Source: Paraburkholderia aromaticivorans (GTDB lineage: Bacteria > Pseudomonadota > Gammaproteobacteria > Burkholderiales > Burkholderiaceae). Taken from it: DNA of 64,000 bases. Within the stretch, counting starts at the first letter, position 1; each line of letters begins with the position of its first letter. Positions 26,525 to 34,947 of the stretch are shown piece after piece. The stretch covers positions 744,001 through 808,000 of the forward strand of contig NZ_CP051515.1 in NCBI RefSeq assembly GCF_012689525.1. Direction: 5' to 3'. Under the pieces are notes generated by a model. That model had not been told where the DNA came from. It worked only from the letters and a program-made list of their open reading frames with translations, and did no database searches. Both the position numbers and the translations under genes were made by a program.

Positions 26525-28681
26525 ATGGCGGGAAAAAGACAGTCCGAATTCGCACGGGGATTGAATGGGCGTGCGCTTTGGCACACCCAGGCGCTGATGT
26601 TCGGTGCGCTCGGCGCTTGCGTGTCGGCGTCCGGGCACGCGCAGGCGCTTGCCGGCGGCAGTAGCCTGTTCAGCGGCCAGCGCAACAATGACGGCGTCGA
26701 TGCTTCGGCAATGGTGCGGGATATGTCGGCGTCCACAAGCGAACCTGTTGTGAATCCGTACGCGGAAAGTCCGTCGGCGACGCTCGGCTACGCTTTCAAT
26801 ACGTTCCATACGTCGGGGCAAGGAGCAGCGGACACACAGCGTTATCTTGGCTTGACTGCCGGCGTCAATATCGGCAACTGGCAAGTGCGCGAACGGGGTG
26901 CGTTGCAGTCCAGTACGGGCCGGGGCACGTCATACCAGAATATCGCGGCTTACCTGCAGCATGACATTCCCTCCTTGACGAGCCGGCTCGTGCTCGGGGA
27001 CCAGTTCACGGACGGCGCTGTGTTCGACAGCATCGGCGTGCGCGGCGTAAAGATGGAGAGTGTCGATAGCGCGGAGTCTGAGTCGGTGCCCGGTTACGCA
27101 CCTTTGGTGCGCGGCGTGGCGATGTCGAATGCGCTGGTCACTGTTACGCAGAACGGCAACCGTGTATACGAAGCGACAGTCGCGCCAGGGCCGTTTGAGA
27201 TTAATGACGTTGCAGCAACAGGTTATGGCGGCAATCTGCTCGTCACCGTGACGGAAGCGGACGGCAGTCGGCACAGCTTCACTGTGCCGTATGCATCCGT
27301 CGTGCCACTGGTGCGTCCGGCCTCGACGCGCTTCAGCATCGTCGGTGGCGTGAGCCGTGACCCGCAGATCAGGCATCACAGCGCTTTGCTGCAAGGCGCG
27401 GTTCAGCATGGTTTCAACAGCGTGGTGACGGGCTATGGCGGGGCGATTGTCGCGGACGGTTACCTGTCCGGCCTGATCGGTGCGGCGCTCCGTACGCCGA
27501 TCGGCGCACTGTCGGCCGACGTCTCGGAGGCTCAGGCCGATGTGTCGCATGCGCGGAGTACGCGCGGCACAAGCCTGCGCATCGGCTACAGCAAGTTCGT
27601 CGAGCAGACGGATACGAACGTGTCGATCGCGGCAATTGGCTACTCATCCGGTGGCTTCCTCACGCTGCGCGACGCGATGCTCGGGCGCGACGCGATGCTC
27701 GGGCGGGACGCAGTGCAAATGGGTTGTGGCGCAGATCGCATCGGACGCCGGCGCAACCAGATGCAGATCACGCTGAACCAGCGCGCGGGCGCCGATGGCG
27801 GCGCGCTTTACGTGGTCGGCTCGACATCGAACTATTGGAATCGTTCGGGCTCCGACACGCAGTTCCAGATTGGCTATGCCGGCGCGTTGCGTGTGGCGGA
27901 AGCGAATCTGAACTACACCGTATCGGTTTCCCGTCAGCGCAACGGGTTGGCAGGGCCAATGAGCAATCAGGTGTTCGCAAGCGTCTCGATGCCGCTCGGC
28001 AAGGTGGAGCACGCTTCGACGCTTTCGGCGGGCCTGATGGATGACAGTCGCGCCGGCTGGTCCGAACAGGCCATGCTCGCGGGCTCCGCAGGCGCTGCGG
28101 ATGAACTGCGTTACGGCATGTACGGGACGCACTCAGAGCGGTCGACGACAGGTGGTGGCAATGCGCAGTATCACAGTCCTTACGCGACCTTCGGTGGGAG
28201 CGCGAGCGGCGGTTCCGGCTACTCGCAGGAGTCGGCGAACATTCGGGGCTCGGTGTTTGTTCGCAGGGGAGGCATCACGCTGGGCAACGCGCCTGAAGTC
28301 ACAGCGGATATCGTCCCGCCGAAAAGTGGCGTAGCCGTCAGCTCATCAGACTCTGTTGGCCCGAACGCCGGCAGTCCCGGCTATGTACCCGTGCCGCATC
28401 TGGTGCCGGGCAGTGCGGATCCGATTGAAATCGACGTCCGGCATGACCTGCAAGACGGCAACGCCGGGCCGACGAGTCTGGGGACTGCGTCGCGGTGGAA
28501 TGCGTGGGTCGTCAAGCATGAGTCGGTTGGCGATAACGTTGCTGAGAATGTCGCCACTGCGGACCAGACGGAAGGCGCCGAGCGTTTGATGCTGTTCATG
28601 AACACCGTGCCGATGAAAGTGTATGCCCGTAATTCAGTCGTCTTGTGGTCGGATGTCGAGCGCGGGAACGGGCATCACTGA
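26525..28681 (+). CDS. Usher-like outer-membrane protein lacking the N-terminal chaperone-binding domain
   Basis: A 718-residue protein with a signal peptide (about residues 1-40, cut near ASGHAQA). It then enters the usher beta-barrel directly: GYAFNTFHTSG, YLQHDIPSLTSRLVLGDQFTDGAVFDSIGVRG, the plug-region-like APLVRGVAMSNALVTVTQNGNRVYE and PGPFEINDVAATGYGGNLLVTVTEADGS. Normal fimbrial ushers have about 120 more residues before the barrel for chaperone-subunit binding; these are absent. The C-terminal region is short and degenerate after GYVPVPHLVP. No chaperone or pilin gene is near. It may be a decayed or repurposed usher. Confidence 0.78.
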   Translation: MAGKRQSEFARGLNGRALWHTQALMFGALGACVSASGHAQALAGGSSLFSGQRNNDGVDASAMVRDMSASTSEPVVNPYAESPSATLGYAFNTFHTSGQGAADTQRYLGLTAGVNIGNWQVRERGALQSSTGRGTSYQNIAAYLQHDIPSLTSRLVLGDQFTDGAVFDSIGVRGVKMESVDSAESESVPGYAPLVRGVAMSNALVTVTQNGNRVYEATVAPGPFEINDVAATGYGGNLLVTVTEADGSRHSFTVPYASVVPLVRPASTRFSIVGGVSRDPQIRHHSALLQGAVQHGFNSVVTGYGGAIVADGYLSGLIGAALRTPIGALSADVSEAQADVSHARSTRGTSLRIGYSKFVEQTDTNVSIAAIGYSSGGFLTLRDAMLGRDAMLGRDAVQMGCGADRIGRRRNQMQITLNQRAGADGGALYVVGSTSNYWNRSGSDTQFQIGYAGALRVAEANLNYTVSVSRQRNGLAGPMSNQVFASVSMPLGKVEHASTLSAGLMDDSRAGWSEQAMLAGSAGAADELRYGMYGTHSERSTTGGGNAQYHSPYATFGGSASGGSGYSQESANIRGSVFVRRGGITLGNAPEVTADIVPPKSGVAVSSSDSVGPNAGSPGYVPVPHLVPGSADPIEIDVRHDLQDGNAGPTSLGTASRWNAWVVKHESVGDNVAENVATADQTEGAERLMLFMNTVPMKVYARNSVVLWSDVERGNGHH
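27672..27714 (+). repeat. In-frame 18-bp tandem duplication inside the usher-like gene
   Basis: The six-codon unit encoding DAMLGR occurs twice in a row, with nearly identical bases, followed by a partial third unit (DAV). It falls in a barrel region where related proteins have a loop. Confidence 0.75.
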
Positions 28682-28861
28682 AATTGCCTGGGGCGCTCAC
28701 GCGGAAAGTCGTGACTCGGGGCTGTCATTAAATTGGCGTCGCCTGGTAGCTAAAGATTCGAGAATTGGCCGAGCTTCACTAGAAGCAAAGCCATGTTTTG
28801 TAGGTCGTAGTCTGTAGCTGTAGCTGTACTAACTTTATTTCACCCAAAAAAGGCAAGAAAA

Positions 28862-28981
28862 ATGCAAAAGATCGATCGTAACGCACTGGCTCAATCGAAA
28901 ATCGCTGGTGGCTGCTGCAAGTCCAGCTGTGCACCGGCACCGAAGTGCGCTCCGGCACCGGCACCGAAGTCGAAGGCTTAA
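28862..28981 (+). CDS. Cys-rich Gly-Gly leader peptide (candidate precursor of an exported peptide)
   Basis: A 39-residue gene. Residues 1-17 look like a double-glycine leader ending KIAGG (Ile at -4, Gly at -2 and -1), though the upstream hydrophobic spacing is not the textbook one. Residues 18-39 would be the mature part: it begins CCKSSC, has four Cys (18, 19, 23, 29), two Ala-Pro-Ala-Pro-type runs ending in Lys, and a basic tail. A purine-rich AGGCAAG precedes the ATG. Downstream come an HlyD adaptor, a C39-peptidase ABC exporter and a TolC-type channel, the set that cleaves and exports Gly-Gly peptides. A bacteriocin/microcin is the first guess; a metal-binding or signalling peptide is possible. 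Confidence 0.75.
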   Translation: MQKIDRNALAQSKIAGGCCKSSCAPAPKCAPAPAPKSKA

Positions 28982-29032
28982 GCAGTTTCGCAATAACGGT
29001 GTAAGGGCGGGCTGATTATCCGCCCGCAGTCT

Positions 29033-29066
29033 CGCGAAGCCCAGTCGATCACGACTGGGCTTCGCG
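29033..29066 (+). terminator. Perfect 15-bp hairpin after the peptide gene
   Basis: Perfect stem CGCGAAGCCCAGTCG / CGACTGGGCTTCGCG with an ATCA tetraloop, 51 bases behind the peptide stop. A smaller stem (GGGCGG/CCGCCC) lies just before it. There is no proper T run, so it may be a partial terminator or an mRNA-stabilising structure that sets peptide expression above that of the export genes. Confidence 0.65.
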
Positions 29067-29128
29067 TTCAGATGACGAATGATGGCGTTCCTGCGGAACG
29101 GCTGTGTCACCGTGACGAAGGAACCCGC

Positions 29129-30082
29129 ATGGAGTTGTTAAAAGCGTTGCGCGCGCTGCCCGTTGCCTTCAGGCGCGGTGCGAGGCGGAGCCGCGCCTGG
29201 GTGCAAGGCGCCTGTCTCGCGCGCATTCCGCTCCGTGCGATCGAGCCGCTTGCAATTTCCGCATGGTATGTGGGGAGTCGTTTCAACGCCCGGCTCCGCT
29301 GGAGCGGTATTGAGCGGCGGGATGTCGGGCGCGACGTGTTGAAGCTCGAACGTATTGATGACCATCGCGTGCTGTCGGGCAGGGTGCTCGAGAAACTGAT
29401 CGATCAGCGGCTTCATTTCGGCCGCCAGCGCAATCGCGCCGAAGCCTGGCCGGATTTGCAACGCGCCGCGAGCGTCCTGGCGCAGATCATCAGGAAAGTG
29501 AAAACAGCGACGCCGGAGCGGGCGGTCATCGTTTCGCCGTTTCATTACCTTTCGCAATACGCAAATATTTATTTGATTGACGAACTGCGCAAGCAACTCG
29601 GTCTCGCGTCCATCGGTGTCGTATCGGGCGTGCCGCAAGACATCTACGGAAGCGATGACGCGATGATTCCGCACATCGACATCCTTCACACCTATAGCGA
29701 AACGAACCGCAGCGGATTGGGTTTGCGCGCGGCGCGCTCGCTTAGACGCAACGGTGTCGTCGTGCTGTTTTCCGATGCGCCGCCGTTCACGTTGAGCGGC
29801 TATCCCATGGAGACGGTCGGCGTGTCCATTTTCGGCCGTTCAGCGCGTATTCATAACGGCGTATTCCGCATGGGCGCGCCGCTTGACGCGCTGCTGCTGC
29901 CGTTCTATCTGCGCTTCGAGTGTGGGCGTTTCAGTGCCGTCGTGCTCGAGCCGATCGAACTCGCGCAAAGCGACGCGCCTCAACGTGTCGCCGACTGCAT
30001 CGAGAAAGCGCTGAGAGACAACTATGCGCGCTCGCTGGCCGCCGGACATCCTTCAATGTACGCGTTTGCGCCCGCCAGATAA
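29129..30082 (+). CDS. Acyltransferase-like protein (LpxL/HtrB superfamily, divergent)
   Basis: A 317-residue protein whose second half follows the lysophospholipid/lipid A acyltransferase fold: VIVSPFHYLSQYANIYLIDELRKQLGL, then NGVVVLFSDAPPF, IFGRSARIHNGVFRMGAPLDALLLPFYLR. In active family members a His is followed four residues later by Asp or Glu; here the His in PFHYLSQY has Tyr at that position. It may therefore be inactive or use another residue. ATG 29129 follows AAGGAA. Being between the peptide gene and the exporter, it could modify the peptide or membrane, or give immunity; none is shown. Confidence 0.65.
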   Translation: MELLKALRALPVAFRRGARRSRAWVQGACLARIPLRAIEPLAISAWYVGSRFNARLRWSGIERRDVGRDVLKLERIDDHRVLSGRVLEKLIDQRLHFGRQRNRAEAWPDLQRAASVLAQIIRKVKTATPERAVIVSPFHYLSQYANIYLIDELRKQLGLASIGVVSGVPQDIYGSDDAMIPHIDILHTYSETNRSGLGLRAARSLRRNGVVVLFSDAPPFTLSGYPMETVGVSIFGRSARIHNGVFRMGAPLDALLLPFYLRFECGRFSAVVLEPIELAQSDAPQRVADCIEKALRDNYARSLAAGHPSMYAFAPAR

Positions 30083-30143
30083 CCCACGCAACCGGCGTTA
30101 GAAAGACCCATCTCGTCTCCAGAAGAGAGGCGGCAGGACAGTA

Positions 30144-31349
30144 ATGGAACCAACCAGTATTCCGCAGTTCAAGGACATTTCCTGGCGATGGATCGCCTAT
30201 GTCGCATCGGCAATCGTGATGGTTGCAATTGGCTTCGGCTTCCTGCATGAAGTCGAGCTCAAGCAGGATGTGCAGTGCGAAATCGTGTCGCCGTCTGAAG
30301 TGAAGGTACGGGGTTTGAGCGGACTCGTGACGTCGGTGTACGTGCACCCGTCGGAACGCGTGGCGTCGGGTGCGCCCTTGTTCACACTGCAGCGCGATCT
30401 ATCGTTGTCGAGCGACGGCCGCCAGCGCAATGTGTTCGACTCGCAAATGCGAGACGAGCAGATTCGTGTCGCAGACGAGCAGTACGCGCAGCGCAAGGCG
30501 CAGCTCACCGCGCAGCGAGATGCTTCATCGCTGACCGGCTCGAGCCGTCGAGCGGAACTCAGCGCGCTGGATGAACAGATCACCCAGAACCGCCAGCTTT
30601 CGGAGGAATCACAGCAGAAGCTCGTGCGCCTCAAGTCGGTGTCGGACTACGTTACAGCCGATCGTATCGAGCAGGCCAGCGCCGACGAGCATCAGGTCAA
30701 GGTCTCCATTGCCCAGGGCCGGGCACGCCGCGAACAGTTGCTCGGTGAGATCTCGACGTTAAGCGGCACGCTGATCGACCTCAATGCGCAACTGAAAGAG
30801 AACGACGCCCGGCACGAACAAAGCATTCAGGAAATCCAGATGCGCTTCGAGCAGTCGCGCCTCGACGCAACGATCTCGGCACCGCAGGCGGGAGTCGTCA
30901 CGTTTTCGAAACTCGTGCCGGGCCACATGCTGGAGGCATCCGACGTCGCGCTCGTCATCGCGACGGACGACAAGGGCGCATTGCGGGCGGCGCTACGCAT
31001 TCCGTCGCGACGTCGTGGGTTCGTCGAAAAAGGTCAGACCGTACGGCTTAAATTCGATGCGTTTCCGTACGCGAAATTCGGCAGCTACGAAGCCCGCATC
31101 GACGTTATTTCCGACACGACGATGCAGGCATCCGCATTGCCTCCTGGCGTTCCTGCCTCGCTGGCCGCTCAAGGCGGCGGAGACGGCGACTACCTGGCGT
31201 GGGCAACGCTGCGGGGCAAGACGTTCGACTACGGCAGGCAGCACTTTGACATATTGCCGGGCATGCGAGCGACGGCGAGCATCGTCGTCGAGCGTAGGAC
31301 GATCGCCGAATGGGTGCTGGCGCCGCTTTTCCGCATGATCAGAGGCTAA
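30144..31349 (+). CDS. HlyD-family periplasmic adaptor of the peptide exporter
   Basis: A 401-residue membrane fusion protein. One N-terminal transmembrane helix (about residues 13-33) is followed by a lipoyl-like half-motif (VKVRGLSGLVTSVYVHPSERVASGAPLF), a long coiled-coil hairpin (about residues 95-240), the second lipoyl half (ISAPQAGVVTFSKLVPGHMLEASD) and a beta-barrel domain. It resembles the CvaA/HlyD group working with bacteriocin exporters. Twelve bp separate it from the ABC exporter gene. It would bridge the inner-membrane exporter and the TolC-type channel. Confidence 0.9.
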   Translation: MEPTSIPQFKDISWRWIAYVASAIVMVAIGFGFLHEVELKQDVQCEIVSPSEVKVRGLSGLVTSVYVHPSERVASGAPLFTLQRDLSLSSDGRQRNVFDSQMRDEQIRVADEQYAQRKAQLTAQRDASSLTGSSRRAELSALDEQITQNRQLSEESQQKLVRLKSVSDYVTADRIEQASADEHQVKVSIAQGRARREQLLGEISTLSGTLIDLNAQLKENDARHEQSIQEIQMRFEQSRLDATISAPQAGVVTFSKLVPGHMLEASDVALVIATDDKGALRAALRIPSRRRGFVEKGQTVRLKFDAFPYAKFGSYEARIDVISDTTMQASALPPGVPASLAAQGGGDGDYLAWATLRGKTFDYGRQHFDILPGMRATASIVVERRTIAEWVLAPLFRMIRG

Positions 31350-31361
31350 TCAGGAGGCCCA

Positions 31362-33479
31362 GTGCGAACGATCTATCAGAACGAAGTCGCGGAATGCGGC
31401 TATGCCTGCCTGGCCATGGTGCTTTCCCATCTCGGCCGCGCGACTGAAGTGCGCGAATTGTCCGCGTTCAGGCCAATATCGGCAAATGGTCTGACTTTGA
31501 TGGACCTCTACGACATGGCGACTGACTTCGGCCTGGCGGTACAGGCCTACCGGTTCGACATGGCGGATCTGCCGTCGGCCAAACGCGGCTCGATTCTTCA
31601 CTTCGGTGGCGCGCATTTCGTGGTGTTCGAGAAATGCGGTCGTGGCTACGTGCAGGTCCTCGATCCCGCCAGTGGGCGGCGGCGGGTCTCCATGGATACG
31701 TTCATGGCGAGCGTGTCCGGCTATCTGCTTGAATGCTCGGCTACGCCTTCAATGCCGCGTATTCGCGCGAAATCGCCGGTGCCCGGCGCGCTTGCACGCG
31801 TGCGAGCATTGAATCCCGCGCTACGCAGACAACTGGCGAAAGTCATGTTCGTCGCACTGGGAAGCCAATTCGCGATCCTCGCCATGCCTTATCTCGGTAA
31901 CCTCGTGCTCGACTACGTGGTCTCCGCGGACAACCTGAATTTGCTGAGCGTGCTCGTACTGACATTTGCGGGCATATTCGCGGTCGGGGCGCTGAGCCAG
32001 TATGTGGAGGCCCGCCTCGTCGAACTGCTGCATCAGCTTACGCAGATCAACATGACCGAGGGATTGCTCGGTCATCTCCTGCGTAATCCGATGTCGTGGT
32101 TCGAGAAGCGCCATGTCGGCGACGTTTTCGCACGCGTCAAGGCGCAGGACGAGATTAGCGTCTATGCGACCCGAACCGTGACGTCGATGTGCATCGACAT
32201 CGCGGTGGGATCTCTCGCCCTTGGTCTAATGGTGGTGCAAAGCCCGATGCTGACGGCTGTCGCGGTAGGCATGTTCGTTCTTTACCTCGCCGTCGCGCTG
32301 GGCATGTTCGCGCGCATGCGGGACAACCACGCGCTTGTGCTGGAGACGTCGGCGCGCTGCGACGACGCATTGATCGAAACGATCCGGGCTGCAAGCCTGA
32401 TCAAGCTCGCCCAGGGCGAGACGCGCCGTACGGCGCTCTTCATGATCAAGTACAAAGAATATGTGGGCGCGCTGCTTACGAGTAACCGGTTGAACAGCGC
32501 GCGCGACGCGATCCTCAAACTGGTCCAGTACGCGGACACGATTGCGATCACGTGGTTTGCCGCGCGGCTGATGTTGGCCGGCAGCGTTTCCGTGGGCGTG
32601 TTCTATTCGTTTCTGATCTACAAGTCGTTGATGTCCGAGCGCTTTGCCCATGCCGTCAATGGTGCGTTCGCCTACTTCATGCTGAGCGTGCCGACCGCAC
32701 GCGTGGCGGACATCGTCGAGTGCGAAGAAGAGCGGTATACGCCGCTTGCCGACCGCAACCGCGTGACGGAGATACGTATGTTCGAGCGTATCGAGGTGCG
32801 CAACGTCACGTTTCGTTACGGCGTTTCCGACCAGCCGGTTCTGCGAGACGTGAGCATCGATATCCGGCATGGCGACAAGATCGCCATTACGGGGCCGTCG
32901 GGTGCGGGGAAATCGACATTATTCAAACTGCTGTCGGCTGCCGAGCCGCTGCAGGAAGGCCAGATCATGCTCAACGGCATCGCATGGCCCAATCTGACTA
33001 TCGACGAGATCCGGCGGCATGCGGCCCATATGCGTCAGGGCGACCTGATTCTGCACGGCTCGATTGCCGAAAACATCACGTTATTTGCAGCCAGTATCGA
33101 CGAAGACCGCGTGCATGCGCTGCTCGAAGACGTGGGATTGATGCAGGACGTCATGCGTCTGCCGATGCGCACGCGAACCGTGATTAGCGACACGATTGCG
33201 AACATCTCCGCTGGCCAGCGGCAACGCCTGCTGTTGGCGCGCGCGCTCTATCAGGGCCGAAGTCTGCTGCTGCTCGACGAGCCTACGTCCAATCTGGATC
33301 CGGCTTCGGTGCAACACGTGGCCGCCTTGCTGCGCCGGCTCGACTGCACGGTTGTCGTGATCACCCACGACCGGTCACTGGCAGCCTCGTTCGACGTTCG
33401 ATACCGCCTGATAGACGGCGCGCTGGTGCCCGAGACGCTTGAGCACTTACATCCTCTATCGGAGCCGTTTCATGTTTAA
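31362..33479 (+). CDS. Peptidase-containing ABC exporter (C39 peptidase + ABC)
   Basis: A 705-residue bifunctional exporter. Residues 1-135 are a C39 cysteine peptidase: Cys12 in AECGYACLAMVLSHLG, His85 in GGAHFVVFE and Asp101 in VLDPASG. Six transmembrane helices follow (about 160-430). The ATPase domain has Walker A GPSGAGKS (511-518), a variant signature ISAGQRQRLLLARAL, Walker B LLLLDEPTSNLDP and the VVVITHD switch His. GTG 31362 is chosen by CAGGAGG just upstream. Relatives such as CvaB cut after Gly-Gly and export the released peptide; the neighbouring 39-residue peptide is the natural candidate substrate. Confidence 0.94.
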   Translation: MRTIYQNEVAECGYACLAMVLSHLGRATEVRELSAFRPISANGLTLMDLYDMATDFGLAVQAYRFDMADLPSAKRGSILHFGGAHFVVFEKCGRGYVQVLDPASGRRRVSMDTFMASVSGYLLECSATPSMPRIRAKSPVPGALARVRALNPALRRQLAKVMFVALGSQFAILAMPYLGNLVLDYVVSADNLNLLSVLVLTFAGIFAVGALSQYVEARLVELLHQLTQINMTEGLLGHLLRNPMSWFEKRHVGDVFARVKAQDEISVYATRTVTSMCIDIAVGSLALGLMVVQSPMLTAVAVGMFVLYLAVALGMFARMRDNHALVLETSARCDDALIETIRAASLIKLAQGETRRTALFMIKYKEYVGALLTSNRLNSARDAILKLVQYADTIAITWFAARLMLAGSVSVGVFYSFLIYKSLMSERFAHAVNGAFAYFMLSVPTARVADIVECEEERYTPLADRNRVTEIRMFERIEVRNVTFRYGVSDQPVLRDVSIDIRHGDKIAITGPSGAGKSTLFKLLSAAEPLQEGQIMLNGIAWPNLTIDEIRRHAAHMRQGDLILHGSIAENITLFAASIDEDRVHALLEDVGLMQDVMRLPMRTRTVISDTIANISAGQRQRLLLARALYQGRSLLLLDEPTSNLDPASVQHVAALLRRLDCTVVVITHDRSLAASFDVRYRLIDGALVPETLEHLHPLSEPFHV

Positions 33480-34776
33480 GTTCCGGATGGCGCGCGTTGC
33501 AGTGAGCCTCTTTTGCGCCATTGCGAGTCCCGCGTTTGCGACCGACCTTCTCACGGTTACACAGCAGACGCTCGGCCGCGACTCCGGCCTCGCGCAGGCA
33601 CGCGCCGGCTACGCGGCCGCGCAGCAGGCCGTTCCGCAGGCGCGTGCAGGATTACTGCCGCAAATTTCCGCTGGCTGGGGGCGCACCTACAATCGCCTGG
33701 CGACAGATGGTTTTCCGACGACGTCGTACTGGCAATCGGGCTGGACCGTCAATATCGCGCAGCCCTTGTTCGACTGGACGAAATGGAGCAACTACAAGCA
33801 GGCGGATTCTGTCGAAGCGCGCGGCGCTGTCGAATTGAATGCTGCGCAACAGGCGGTGATTCTGCGGGCCGTGCGCGTATATTTCGAAGCGCTCGTCGCC
33901 GAGGATGAGTTGAGGCGCGTCAGCGATTACGCGGCCGCGGTCGATCAGCACCTGCAATTGATCAATCGAGGCAAAACGGCGGGTGAAGCAACGCTGATCG
34001 ATCTGCGCGACGCACAGACCGCGCGTGAGAAGGTCGCGATCGAGCGGATGGATGCGGAAAACACGTTGCTTGCGAAGCGCCGCGCGTTCGAGCAAGCTAC
34101 AGGCGTGCCGTTCGAGACGCTCGCGCGATTACCTGAGTCGTTGCCCATGCCGCGACTACAACCTGAGGACATCGATGCGTGGGCCGCGCAGGCGAAGAAT
34201 CACGCGTTCGACGTACAACTGAAACAACTGGACTGGGAGATCGCCCGGACGGAAGTGAGCAAGGCGCAGTCGGCGCATTTTCCCTCGGTTTACCTGACCG
34301 GAAGCTATACCCCGGCCGGCGCGGCCTCCGGCTACTCGCGGCCCACAACCACGACAACGGGCATGCTGGCCGTCTCGATACCGATTTTTTCAGGCGGTGA
34401 GACACAGGCAAAGGTGAAGGCGTCATCGGCTCTGGAAGACAAGGCGCAAGAGGGCTTCACGGGCGCAACGCGAGACGCCGAAGCCGCCGCCCGCGACGAT
34501 TACAGTCGCTATCAGTACGGGCGCACGCGGATCGACTTGCTTACCCATCTTGTGGCGTCATCGCAAGAAGTGCTGGCGGCAACTCGGGTCGGTTTTCGCG
34601 TGGGCAGCCGGACGGCTAGCGACGTGCTCAGAGCGATCGACGCGCTCTATGCTTCGCAACGCGATCTGCTGGCGGCTCGTTATGGCGCAATTGTTGCGCT
34701 GATGCAACTCAAGGGCGACACAGCTGCCTTGAGCATGACCGACGTGGTCCAGATCAACAATGTGCTGGTGCACTGA
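33472..34776 (+). CDS. TolC-type outer-membrane efflux channel
   Basis: A 434-residue outer-membrane factor with a signal peptide (about residues 1-23, cut after PAFA) and two repeats of long helices with short barrel strands. Landmarks include ARAGLLPQISAGWG, NIAQPLFDWTKWSNY, the RGKTAGEATLIDLRDAQ segment and VGSRTASDVLRAIDALYASQRDL. ATG 33472 overlaps the end of the exporter gene and has GGAG seven bases upstream. It completes the export line and is dedicated, since a separate NodT-type channel belongs to the EmrAB operon. Confidence 0.92.
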   Translation: MFKFRMARVAVSLFCAIASPAFATDLLTVTQQTLGRDSGLAQARAGYAAAQQAVPQARAGLLPQISAGWGRTYNRLATDGFPTTSYWQSGWTVNIAQPLFDWTKWSNYKQADSVEARGAVELNAAQQAVILRAVRVYFEALVAEDELRRVSDYAAAVDQHLQLINRGKTAGEATLIDLRDAQTAREKVAIERMDAENTLLAKRRAFEQATGVPFETLARLPESLPMPRLQPEDIDAWAAQAKNHAFDVQLKQLDWEIARTEVSKAQSAHFPSVYLTGSYTPAGAASGYSRPTTTTTGMLAVSIPIFSGGETQAKVKASSALEDKAQEGFTGATRDAEAAARDDYSRYQYGRTRIDLLTHLVASSQEVLAATRVGFRVGSRTASDVLRAIDALYASQRDLLAARYGAIVALMQLKGDTAALSMTDVVQINNVLVH

Positions 34777-34911
34777 AGCAACAGTGATTTGGCCGCGCTG
34801 ATATGGCATGAATGCTTAAAATGCACTCCGCGTAGACAACCACATATCGGGAAGCAGCATCGATGAGCCAGTTGAGCAGATTCCGCAACACTCTGTTCAA
34901 CCTAGCCAAAC

Positions 34912-34940
34912 TTGACGCTGTGCGTATGCACATATAGACT
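34912..34940 (+). promoter_or_regulatory. marR1 promoter with GTGC-N4-GCAC operator in the spacer
   Basis: TTGACG at 34912-34917 and TAGACT at 34935-34940 are separated by 17 bases. The palindrome GTGCGTATGCAC at 34920-34931 fills the spacer, so a bound regulator would block RNA polymerase. The same motif (other orientation) occurs at 35418 and 35936. Confidence 0.65.
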
Positions 34941-34947
34941 CCACACC

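Noticed and set aside
28835..29110. A 91-codon minus-strand frame across the Cys-rich peptide gene
   Set aside because: Shadow of the peptide gene with no start signal or domain.
34863..34937. A 24-codon open frame between the TolC-type gene and the first MarR gene
   Set aside because: It has a passable ribosome site but runs through the MarR promoter and operator, so it would sit upstream of the transcription start; probably chance.
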